A program made the position numbers and the translations under genes. Source: Firmicutes bacterium UBA5766 (GTDB lineage: Bacteria; Bacillota; Desulfotomaculia; Desulfotomaculales; Nap2-2B). From it: a stretch of 59,863 nucleotides of DNA. Shown in pieces: positions 7,912 through 15,394 of the stretch. How positions within the stretch are numbered: the stretch's first letter is position 1; every line of letters starts with the position of its first letter. The stretch is from assembly GCA_002418775.1 (NCBI GenBank), contig DIEU01000067.1, positions 1 through 59,863 on the forward strand, written 5' to 3'. The notes beneath the pieces were generated by a model, which saw only the letters and a program-made list of their open reading frames with translations, had not been told where the DNA came from and ran no database searches.

Positions 7912-8449
7912 AGTACTGCAGTGTATTGAAGAAATTGATGAAAAACAATTAGACGCCATAGTAGACACTATCCATGAAACTTATGTAAACAAACGGACTG
8001 TCTATATTATCGGAAACGGCGGCAGCGCCGCTACGGCGTCACATTTGGCCCTGCACCTCAGAAAAGGATTCGGTTCTCAGACGGACAATAAAGGCATGCC
8101 GGCTCACAGCCTGGCTGAGAATGCTCCGCTGATTACAGCCCTGGGAAACGATATTGGCTACGATGAAATATTTCATGCGCAGCTTCAGCCAATTTTAATA
8201 AAAGGCGACTTGATCATAATTATTTCGGGCTCAGGCAATTCTGCAAACCTGACAAAGGTTATTGATCTGGCGCGTTCCAGACAGGCGGCAATAATCGGAC
8301 TTCTTGGTTTTGGAGGAGGAAAATTAAAGACCTTGTGCGACAGTTCAATTATATTTTCCGTCAGTGATTACGGCCCTGTGGAAGACGCTCACTTGAGCCT
8401 TTCGCATATTATACCCAGGTTACTGCGTGAAAGGATAAAAGATGAGTAA
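7886..8449 (+). CDS. gmhA: Sedoheptulose 7-phosphate isomerase (SIS domain)
   Basis: A SIS-domain protein of 187 residues when started at TTG 7886, which has GGAGGAG 9 nt upstream; an in-frame ATG at 7865 would add seven residues but overlaps that site. Sugar-phosphate-binding elements are GNGGSAATASH and the serine-rich ISGSGNSANL. GmhA converts sedoheptulose 7-phosphate to heptose 7-phosphate, the first step of the heptose branch. The gene overlaps hddA by 26 bp and gmhB by 8 bp. Confidence 0.87.
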   Translation: MRLENYKAKVLQCIEEIDEKQLDAIVDTIHETYVNKRTVYIIGNGGSAATASHLALHLRKGFGSQTDNKGMPAHSLAENAPLITALGNDIGYDEIFHAQLQPILIKGDLIIIISGSGNSANLTKVIDLARSRQAAIIGLLGFGGGKLKTLCDSSIIFSVSDYGPVEDAHLSLSHIIPRLLRERIKDE

Positions 8450-9002
8450 AGCCGTTTTTTTAGACAGGGATGGAGTCATCAATCTGGCGCCTCCCCAGGG
8501 GAAGTATATTACATCGGTGTCGCAGCTGCATATTTTGCCGCAGGCGCCCGGCGCGCTCAAACTATTGAAAGAATTGGGCTTCCGGCTGATTGTAGTAACA
8601 AATCAGCGATGCATCGGTAAAGGCTTGATCTCGGCGGATGAGATGGATAATATCTGCCTATTCATGAACCGGCGGCTGGAAAGCTGCGGCGCCGGCATAG
8701 ACAGATTCTATTATTGCCCTCACGATTACAGTAATTGCTGCGACTGCCGAAAACCAAAGCCGGGCCTTATACAAACAGCCGCCCGGGATATGTGTCTGGA
8801 TGTAAAAAGCTCCTACATGATTGGAGACAGCGAAGTTGATGTCGGCGCCGGGCTGGCTGCGGAATGCAAATTGGTTTGTTATATCAGCCGGAAGAAGTAT
8901 CAAAATAACCGTGTCTTAAACTGCCGGGACATTTGGGATGCAGCCGTAAGGATCAAAGAAAACACACAAGAAGTCCCCTTGTGTTTGCGGAGAGAAAGAT
9001 GA
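8442..9002 (+). CDS. gmhB: D-glycero-D-manno-heptose 1,7-bisphosphate 7-phosphatase (HAD)
   Basis: A 186-residue HAD-superfamily phosphatase. The nucleophile motif FLDRDGVIN is at residues 6-14, TNQRC near 53, the Cys-rich zinc-loop YCPHD...CCDCRKPKPG at about 91-108 as in GmhB, and the Mg-binding GDSEVDVGAG near 127. It removes the 7-phosphate before nucleotidyl transfer by HddC. The start overlaps gmhA by 8 bp, and its stop overlaps the next ATG (ATGA at 8999). With hddC, hddA and gmhA it completes the GDP-heptose route. Confidence 0.87.
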   Translation: MSKAVFLDRDGVINLAPPQGKYITSVSQLHILPQAPGALKLLKELGFRLIVVTNQRCIGKGLISADEMDNICLFMNRRLESCGAGIDRFYYCPHDYSNCCDCRKPKPGLIQTAARDMCLDVKSSYMIGDSEVDVGAGLAAECKLVCYISRKKYQNNRVLNCRDIWDAAVRIKENTQEVPLCLRRER

Positions 9003-9676
9003 GTTACGCTAATGTGCTGGTGGCTATACCTGCATATAACGAAGAACTGTACATCAAAAAGGTAATTGAGGAAGCCCGAAAATACGCTCCTGTCGTAGTT
9101 GTTGACGACGGTTCCAATGATAAGACGGCTGAGATAGCTGCTTCGTTAGGGACCCGGGTAATCAGCCATAAGGTCAACCGGGGTTACGGCGCCGCCATCC
9201 AATCATGTTTTGCATACGCCCTGGAACAAAAAGCCGATGTTTTAATAACTATTGACGGTGATGGTCAGCACTATCCCGGGGATATACCAAGGTTGCTTGA
9301 CGAGTTTTATACGCATAACTGTGATGTGGTAATCGGTTCGAGATTTTTAGGCTCACAGGAGAATATGCCGGAATACAGGAAGGCCGGCATAAAGATAATC
9401 AACTGGCTGGCCAACTTTGCCTGTAAAACCAGCCTCACTGATTACCAGAGCGGCTTCAGGTGTTATGGGAAGAGGGCGCTTTCCTTGCCTTTAAAAAATA
9501 ACTGCATGTCAGTGAGCGTTGAATTCCTCATCAAAGCAAGAAGAGAAGGACTCATTGTCAGGGAAATACCAATCAAATGTTATTACCACCGGAACAGTTC
9601 AACATATAACCCTGTTATTCACGGCTTTACCGTTGCCCTGTCGACTATACTGCTGCGAATTAAAAATCTTTGTTAA
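8999..9676 (+). CDS. Family 2 glycosyltransferase (DPM-synthase-like)
   Basis: A 225-residue GT-A glycosyltransferase. It has VAIPAYNEE at the N terminus, the nucleotide-binding VVVDDGSND near 33-41 and TIDGDGQHYPGDI, typical of polyprenyl-phosphate mannosyl/glucosyl-transferase-like GT2 enzymes. I start at ATG 8999, which overlaps the gmhB stop; longer in-frame starts lie inside gmhB. There is no transmembrane tail, so it likely acts at the inner membrane face on a lipid carrier. Donor sugar is unknown. It is the last gene before the first structured repeat element. Confidence 0.82.
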   Translation: MSYANVLVAIPAYNEELYIKKVIEEARKYAPVVVVDDGSNDKTAEIAASLGTRVISHKVNRGYGAAIQSCFAYALEQKADVLITIDGDGQHYPGDIPRLLDEFYTHNCDVVIGSRFLGSQENMPEYRKAGIKIINWLANFACKTSLTDYQSGFRCYGKRALSLPLKNNCMSVSVEFLIKARREGLIVREIPIKCYYHRNSSTYNPVIHGFTVALSTILLRIKNLC

Positions 9677-9685
9677 ACACCCATT

Positions 9686-9930
9686 CCGCTAAAGCGGCGC
9701 CATCAGAAGGATGAAAATGGCATCATACAAGGGAGGGCAATACCTTAAGTGCGATTTTGAGCCTTTATTCAAAGAACGAGAGAACCCGGGGATAAGCGAG
9801 GTTACTGTTTGAGGCGCATCGCGCCGAGTTTAACCGAGCCCGAGGGTGAATGAGTTCGTACAAGTATAAGAGGCGAACATGAGCACGTAGGCAGTTGCCC
9901 TCCCTGATGTGAATTAATTTTCAGGATAGG
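9686..9930 (+). repeat. Structured dispersed element, copy 1 (most complete)
   Basis: An approximately 245-bp non-coding element. The left end is GGCGCCATCAGAAGGATG, the right end TTAATTTTCAGGATAG. Internal arms 9731-9740 (GGGAGGGCAA) and 9895-9904 (TTGCCCTCCC) are perfectly complementary, with further pairing inside (AAGTGC with GCAC), so the element can form one long hairpin. Nucleotides 9726-9785 match 12421-12480 at 55 of 60 positions, and 9882-9928 match 15329-15375 at about 41 of 47. The right end lies 17 bp before the next glycosyltransferase start. No reading frame of note is inside. Confidence 0.75.
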
Positions 9931-9947
9931 ATGCGAGGAAAAAACAA

Positions 9948-10922
9948 GTGTCGGTTGATATTTCCGTAGTAATTCCGGTTAGAAACGAATCGAAAACAAT
10001 CGAACGCTGCATAGAAGCCATAATGAATCAGTCCCTTGCCCCCTGCGAGATTATCGTTGTTGACGGCTGTTCAACAGACAACACAACCGAATTGGCCGGT
10101 AAATATCCGGTGAAAGTAGTTCGCGAATATTACCGTACACGCGCCGGCGCCTGCAGAATCGGTGTTAAGCTCAGTAAGGGCGAGTATGTTGCCTTTACTG
10201 ACGGGGACTGTCTCCCTGATAAAAAATGGCTGGAAAATTTGGCGGCGGAATTCGGTCCGGACGTTGTTGGCGCAGGGGGCTGCGTGGATAACTGCGGAGA
10301 GGATTTCTGGGTTAAAGTTACCAACCTGGCCATGAACAGCTTTTTGGGATGCGGGTATTCGGTCCAGGGAAGGACCTTTGCCGAAAACAGGGTTGTTTCC
10401 AGTATCAGCGGATGCAACTCAATGTACCGGAAAGAAGCCATTCTGGAAGCAGGCAGCTTCGAGCCCAGTCTTTCGGGATGCGAAGATGCCCACTTAAACA
10501 GCCGTCTTGTGAAAACAGGAAAGCTGATATACACGCCAAAAGCCGTTGTTCACCATGAACACGGGCGAAGCTTAAAAGAATTTGCCCAAAATATGATCAG
10601 ATACGGACAGGACAGAGCACGGGCCCGTATTTTCGGCCTGCCCCTGCTGCCTGCCCTGGCGGCGCCGGTTATTGTGCTGCTCGGTCTCTTTAATCTGCTT
10701 ATTTTGAAGCTGGCTTTCTTCTCTTATCTTTTTTTATCCGTCTTTTTTGCCTTTAAACTCAGTCTCGGCCAGAAAAAAATAAATCTTGCCGTTCCATTGA
10801 TACTGGTCTTTTTTATAGAGCACTCCTTCTATATTTACGGGTTCTGGGCCGGTCTTATTTATCAGCCCGAATACAAATTCCCTCAAAATTATCCTTACTA
10901 TGAGGTGTTGAAAACATTATGA
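9948..10922 (+). CDS. Membrane-anchored family 2 glycosyltransferase
   Basis: A 324-residue GT2 enzyme. It has VSVVIPVRNES at the N terminus, IIVVDGCSTDNT near 36-47, and the metal-binding FTDGDCLPDKKW near 83-94. Two or three hydrophobic helices near 225-290 presumably anchor it in the membrane. The GTG start has GAGGAA 8 nt upstream. The gene starts 17 bp after the structured repeat and overlaps the radical SAM gene by 4 bp (ATGA). Acceptor and donor are unknown; by context it elongates the same heptose-containing glycan. Confidence 0.83.
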   Translation: MSVDISVVIPVRNESKTIERCIEAIMNQSLAPCEIIVVDGCSTDNTTELAGKYPVKVVREYYRTRAGACRIGVKLSKGEYVAFTDGDCLPDKKWLENLAAEFGPDVVGAGGCVDNCGEDFWVKVTNLAMNSFLGCGYSVQGRTFAENRVVSSISGCNSMYRKEAILEAGSFEPSLSGCEDAHLNSRLVKTGKLIYTPKAVVHHEHGRSLKEFAQNMIRYGQDRARARIFGLPLLPALAAPVIVLLGLFNLLILKLAFFSYLFLSVFFAFKLSLGQKKINLAVPLILVFFIEHSFYIYGFWAGLIYQPEYKFPQNYPYYEVLKTL

Positions 10923-12340
10923 AAGTTCTCTTGATGACTCCCCCGTTTGTAAAAGGATTTATGAGAAACGCCCGCTGGGATGTAATAGGAATCAGCGGAA
11001 GCGACTGGTTTCCCATTTACCTGGGATACTGCGCCGGCTTACTGGAAAAGCACGGCCACACGGCCAAACTGATCGATCCGCAGGTTGAAAATTTGTCCTG
11101 CGAGGAAACTTACCGGATAGCTCAGGAGTTTGAACCGGAGCTTATCGTTTTTTACTACTCGAGGAAAGTAATCGATCACGATTTAAAAGTAGCAGCAGAA
11201 CTGCACAGGCGGACAGGCGGCCAAATATTGATGGTAGGCCCTTCCGCATCAATTGATCCCGTCGGAGTCCTCAAGCTGACAGACGATATAAAACTCCTGG
11301 GCAGGGGGGAATTCGATTTTACAGTCCTGGACCTGGCCAATAAAGTTCCTCTAAATGAGATAGAAGGCCTTTACTGGAAAAATGCCGGCGGGGAAGTGAT
11401 TGAAAACAGGATGCGACCTCCGGCGCCCGCCGCAGCATTGGATGAATTCCCGTTCGTTACCGACGTATACCGCCGCCATTTAAAGATCAGGAATTACAGG
11501 CAGACTGCTCACCAGTACCCTCTTATTGATCTGTTCACCGGCCGGGGATGCGCATGGGGGAAATGCACTTTTTGCCTGTGGCCGCATACTATCAATAAAG
11601 GCGCCGGCTACCGGATCAGAAATATAAAAAATGTGCTTGAAGAATTCAAGTTTATCAAATCTGAAATCCCCTATGTTAAGGAGATTTTTCTGCAGGATGA
11701 CACCATGCCCAAAGAAAGGGGCCTGGAAATTGCCGGCGGTATTTTGGAAAGCGGTCTGAAAATTTGCTGGAGTTGCTATATGCGGGCAACGCCCGATTAT
11801 GACCTGCCCACTTTGAAATTGTTGAAACGCTCCGGCTGCAGAACAATCCATGTGGGATACGAAAGTTATTCCCAAGAAATATTGAAAACTATCAAAAAGG
11901 GAACCTCTATTAAAAATATGGAGCTCTTTACCACAAACGCCAACAAAGCTGGCCTGTTTATAGTGGCTGATTTTATTACCGGACTTCCCGGAGAAACTGT
12001 TCAGACGATCAAGGAGACAATTGAATGGGCTAAAAAATTACCCGTCCAGCGATATACGATTACACTGCCCAAACCCTATCCACAAACACCCCTGTATGAT
12101 TTGCTGAAAAAGAATAACTGGCTGGATGAAAACGAGCGCCCTGATTATCCGGAACTTTCCTCTGAAGAAATCTACAAGTGGAATAAGTGGTCGTTAAAAC
12201 AGGTCTATTTGAGCCCCCATTATTTCTTTCGGATGGCTCTAAAACCGCTGGAGTGGGATCGTATCTTAAGATCGGCGATTTTCTTCTTGCCTCATCTCAT
12301 ATCCGAAAAAGGAGAGCAGGACAACCGCCTGGAGTGGTAA
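10919..12340 (+). CDS. B12-binding-domain radical SAM protein in the glycan cluster
   Basis: A 473-residue protein of the cobalamin-binding radical SAM class. The N-terminal about 150 residues form a B12-binding-like Rossmann domain (MKVLLMTPPF; YLGYCAGLLEKHGH). The radical SAM cluster motif GCAWGKCTFC near residues 211-220 has CX4CX2C spacing instead of the usual CX3CX2C. Downstream are LQDDTMPKE, HVGYESYSQEIL and ITGLPGET, all class-typical. Such enzymes perform methylations, ring contractions or other radical chemistry. The substrate is unknown; tight coupling to a glycosyltransferase (4-bp overlap) suggests a sugar or lipid-carrier modification. This is inference. Confidence 0.82.
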   Translation: MKVLLMTPPFVKGFMRNARWDVIGISGSDWFPIYLGYCAGLLEKHGHTAKLIDPQVENLSCEETYRIAQEFEPELIVFYYSRKVIDHDLKVAAELHRRTGGQILMVGPSASIDPVGVLKLTDDIKLLGRGEFDFTVLDLANKVPLNEIEGLYWKNAGGEVIENRMRPPAPAAALDEFPFVTDVYRRHLKIRNYRQTAHQYPLIDLFTGRGCAWGKCTFCLWPHTINKGAGYRIRNIKNVLEEFKFIKSEIPYVKEIFLQDDTMPKERGLEIAGGILESGLKICWSCYMRATPDYDLPTLKLLKRSGCRTIHVGYESYSQEILKTIKKGTSIKNMELFTTNANKAGLFIVADFITGLPGETVQTIKETIEWAKKLPVQRYTITLPKPYPQTPLYDLLKKNNWLDENERPDYPELSSEEIYKWNKWSLKQVYLSPHYFFRMALKPLEWDRILRSAIFFLPHLISEKGEQDNRLEW

Positions 12341-12381
12341 TGAAGAGCGCCATAGACTATAAACAAGAGTAAACCATCCAT

Positions 12382-12554
12382 GCCGTTTTAAGCGGCGACA
12401 GCTTAAAGGATTAAAGTTTGTACAAGGGAGGTCAATGCCTTAAGTGCGATTTTGAACCTTCATTCAAAGAACGAGTGAACTCTATCAAAGGACGTCGTTG
12501 TTCACAGGTGAGCGATATTGCTTAAGTGCCGCTAAGGAAAGCTAATTTTCAGGA
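12382..12554 (+). repeat. Structured dispersed element, copy 2
   Basis: It shares the left half with copy 1: the 60 nt at 12421-12480 differ from 9726-9785 at five positions, including the GGGAGGTCAA arm. It ends with the same TAATTTTCAGGAT. The interior and right arm differ from copy 1 and contain a second AAGTGC. The element ends at the Shine-Dalgarno region of the next glycosyltransferase gene. Confidence 0.7.
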
Positions 12555-12574
12555 TGTTTAAGGAGTTTTTAAAT

Positions 12575-13936
12575 ATGCCCGGGGAGAAAAAGAAACGGAA
12601 AACAGTGCTGGTTATTTCCTTCTGGTTTCCTCCGACAAATGCAATTGGAGCAGTCACTGTCAGCAAAAAGGCAAAGTATCTCCCTTATTACGGTTGGGAC
12701 CCGGTAATCCTCACAGTGAACGAAGTAAAAAGGGGAATACCCAAAACGTTGGCTGCAGAAATTGAAGAATCAAGGATAGTGAGGACACCATACTGGGGTT
12801 TGGCGGATTCTATATCAACCAGGTTAGTGCCTGAAGAAAAATCGACTCTTCAAAACAGTTCCCGTAATCAGGATAAAAAGTACCATATTTACAATTCTCT
12901 CGTCACCATGTTTAAGCCTGTTTACCATCTGCCGCTGTTAAAACTCTTCACAACCGAGCCGGCCGGATGGTATACCTACGCCGTTAAAAAAGGACTCGAT
13001 ATGATCAGGGATTACAAAGTTGACGCAATTTTAAGCTCATATTGGCCTTCCACCTCGCATCTGATAGCCGCTTGTCTTCAGAAACGGACTGGGATTCCAT
13101 GGATTGCTGAATACAGAGACCTGTGGTCACTGGAACCGTATTACCCCAAAACACAGCCATTCCAGTCCCTGGAAGTTTGGCTGGAAAAACTGGTGATGAA
13201 GCGCTGCAGCTTGATGACAACCGTTTCCGAACCATGGGCAGGACAGCTTAAAGACATTCACCGCAAAAGAGTCGAAGTAATTACCAACGGCTATGATCCC
13301 GAGGATTACGAAAAGGAGGAACCCACAACCGCCAAATTTACCATCACCCATACCGGCCATTTGCAGTCCTGGGATGAAAAACAAATACCGCAACTGTTCA
13401 TGGCCGCGGCGGACCTCCAAAGGGAAGGCCGTCTTTCCCCCGACACGTTCGAAATCCGGTTTTTCGGAGGGGACATCAGCGGATCCAGCAGCAGCTTCAT
13501 TCCGCAGCTGGCTAAAAAATATGCTCTGGAGAACCTTGTTTCAGTACATGATTATGTTCCTTACCAGCACTCCATAAAAATGCAAAAAGAATCCACGGTC
13601 CTTTTCCTGTCCAGATCAACCGATCCCGTGGGGGGCGTGGGAGTCTTCTCAGCTAAAATTTACGAGTATTTAGGAGCTAAAAGACCCATCATGGCCATGG
13701 CTTTGAAAGGAGACGTCATTGATAAATTTTTAAAAGAAACCGGCGCCGGGATTGTGGCTAACGAAAAAGAGGAAATCAAAAGTGTCCTTTCCACCTGGGT
13801 GGATGAGTTCGAAAGAAAAGGCGATATTTCAGCTTATTTCAACCCTGATAATGAGGTAATTAAACAATCTACCTACAGGATGCAGGCGGAAAAACTGGCC
13901 GCCCTGCTGGATGAGATTACCGTATCAAAACCTTGA
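12575..13936 (+). CDS. Glycosyltransferase, GT4-like (GT-B fold)
   Basis: A 453-residue protein. It has KKRKTVLVISFWFPPTNAIG at the N terminus, AEYRDLW in the linker region, the mid-protein VTNGYDPEDY that opens the C-terminal domain of GT4 enzymes, and a late donor-binding region around AKIYEYLGAKRPI. I start at ATG 12575 with AAGGAG 9 nt upstream; an upstream in-frame ATG at 12554 lies inside the repeat end. It is followed 26 bp later by another GT4 gene. Sugar specificity is not deducible. Confidence 0.8.
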   Translation: MPGEKKKRKTVLVISFWFPPTNAIGAVTVSKKAKYLPYYGWDPVILTVNEVKRGIPKTLAAEIEESRIVRTPYWGLADSISTRLVPEEKSTLQNSSRNQDKKYHIYNSLVTMFKPVYHLPLLKLFTTEPAGWYTYAVKKGLDMIRDYKVDAILSSYWPSTSHLIAACLQKRTGIPWIAEYRDLWSLEPYYPKTQPFQSLEVWLEKLVMKRCSLMTTVSEPWAGQLKDIHRKRVEVITNGYDPEDYEKEEPTTAKFTITHTGHLQSWDEKQIPQLFMAAADLQREGRLSPDTFEIRFFGGDISGSSSSFIPQLAKKYALENLVSVHDYVPYQHSIKMQKESTVLFLSRSTDPVGGVGVFSAKIYEYLGAKRPIMAMALKGDVIDKFLKETGAGIVANEKEEIKSVLSTWVDEFERKGDISAYFNPDNEVIKQSTYRMQAEKLAALLDEITVSKP

Positions 13937-13962
13937 ATAACCTGACGTTATAAGGTGATAGC

Positions 13963-15186
13963 ATGAGAATATGCATGTTCACGCAGGATTTGCCAATTCA
14001 TAAAGCGGGCGGCGCGCAAAATCACACCGAGTTGCTGTCCGAACAATTAGCCAGGCGCGGACATACCGTAACCATAATCACGGCGCCCCTTCGCAGCAGG
14101 CCGGCCGAAGAAAAAAAAGAAAATCTGGAGATATATTATCTTCGAAATAAACCCAGGTTCACCAGGGAAATGTTTTTCAGGGAATCCGCCAGGCTATTTG
14201 CTGATTTAAACAAAAAACGGCCGTTCGATGTTATTCACAGCCAGCAGGAACTTGCCGGCGGGTATGCAAAGTACTGCCGCCATACCCTTCCCCTGGTGAT
14301 GACCTTTCACGGAAGCCCGTTAAACGAAATTAAGACCGCGCTCGGAGAACGTCATTTCAAATCCTGTTTGAACATACCGTTCTGGCTGAAATACCATCTT
14401 CTCGATTATCCAGCTATCTTAAAAAGAACAGACAAAATTATAACCGTAAGCCGGGAACTGAAGGAGGATGTTAAGAAACAGTATAATCTGGCGGAAGAAA
14501 AACTCGTGGTAATCCCATCCTCCGTCGACCTGTCCAGATTTGCGGACGACCTACCAGAGAATATCGAAAATATCAAAGAAAAGTTCGGTGTCAGGGATGA
14601 GAAAATCATTCTTTCAATTGGCCGGATGGAAAAACAAAAAGGGTTCCACCTGCTGTTGAAAATTTTACCGCGACTTATAACCAGGAAGGAAAAGATAAGG
14701 CTTATCCTGGTTGGAAGCGGACCTTATTTAAAAAAACTAAAAAAAACCGCCGGAAGTATGAACATTTCTGAACACGTCATTTTCACGGGAAAGTGTTCTC
14801 AGGAAGATATTGCGGCCTATTATAAACTGGCTGATCTGGTTGTTCTCCCCACTTTGAGATTGGAAGGGCTGCCGCTTGTTCATGTTGAGGCGGCGGCCTG
14901 CGGAAAACCTGTAATAAGCTCCAGAATCGGCGGCATTCCTACTCTTATAGGTGATTATAATGAAGGTTTTCTTGTAGAACCGGGAGATTTGTTCGCTCTT
15001 GAGCAAAAAATACATGAACTGCTTGACAACGATTTTTTGGCCAGGAGATTGGGCGAAAACGCCAGGAAAAAAGTAATCGAGGGGTTCAATGCCGACAGGA
15101 TGGTTGAAGACACCTTGAATGTATACCGGGAAGCAGTAGCACGGGTTCGATCAAATGCTGCTAATTCAGCGCCATCAGAAAGATGA
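13963..15186 (+). CDS. Family 4 glycosyltransferase with a repeat-derived C-terminal tail
   Basis: A 407-residue GT-B retaining glycosyltransferase. It has an N-terminal AGGAQNHTELLSEQLARRGH acceptor region, KIITVSRELKEDV near 160-172, IPSSVDLSRF, SIGRMEKQKGFHLLL opening the C-terminal Rossmann domain, and the donor-binding EGLPLVHVEAAACGKPVI near 301-318. The ATG follows AAGGTGATAGC. The last residues (SAPSER) and the TGA are encoded by the left end of structured element copy 3 (GCGCCATCAGAAAGATGA), so the original C terminus was probably replaced by element insertion. The catalytic core is intact. Confidence 0.88.
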   Translation: MRICMFTQDLPIHKAGGAQNHTELLSEQLARRGHTVTIITAPLRSRPAEEKKENLEIYYLRNKPRFTREMFFRESARLFADLNKKRPFDVIHSQQELAGGYAKYCRHTLPLVMTFHGSPLNEIKTALGERHFKSCLNIPFWLKYHLLDYPAILKRTDKIITVSRELKEDVKKQYNLAEEKLVVIPSSVDLSRFADDLPENIENIKEKFGVRDEKIILSIGRMEKQKGFHLLLKILPRLITRKEKIRLILVGSGPYLKKLKKTAGSMNISEHVIFTGKCSQEDIAAYYKLADLVVLPTLRLEGLPLVHVEAAACGKPVISSRIGGIPTLIGDYNEGFLVEPGDLFALEQKIHELLDNDFLARRLGENARKKVIEGFNADRMVEDTLNVYREAVARVRSNAANSAPSER

Positions 15187-15376
15187 AAATTCACCAGCAA
15201 AGGGTGTATCTCGCGCCTGCCATGCCGCCTTCGCAGCGCCGCCTGGTTCTGTCCGAAGCGAACCGTTGGCGTTGCCGGCACGGAGTGCCTGAGCAAGCCG
15301 TGACAACGACAGCCTAAGGCGATTATTAAGCACGTAGGCAGTTGACCTCCCTGAGTATAGTTAATTTTCAGGATAG
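15160..15376 (+). repeat. Structured dispersed element, copy 3
   Basis: The left end GCGCCATCAGAAAGATGAAAAT and right end AGCACGTAGGCAGTTGACC through TTAATTTTCAGGATAG match copy 1. The interior is unrelated and GC-rich, with its own inverted repeats. The left end overlaps the last codons of the preceding glycosyltransferase; the right end lies 18 bp before the next start. Confidence 0.7.
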
Positions 15377-15394
15377 AGCAGGGCAGTAAGAATA

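Noticed and set aside
9726..9930. Integron attC or CRISPR interpretation of the structured repeats
   Set aside because: No paired core sites in the right order, no integrase, no regular spacer arrangement.
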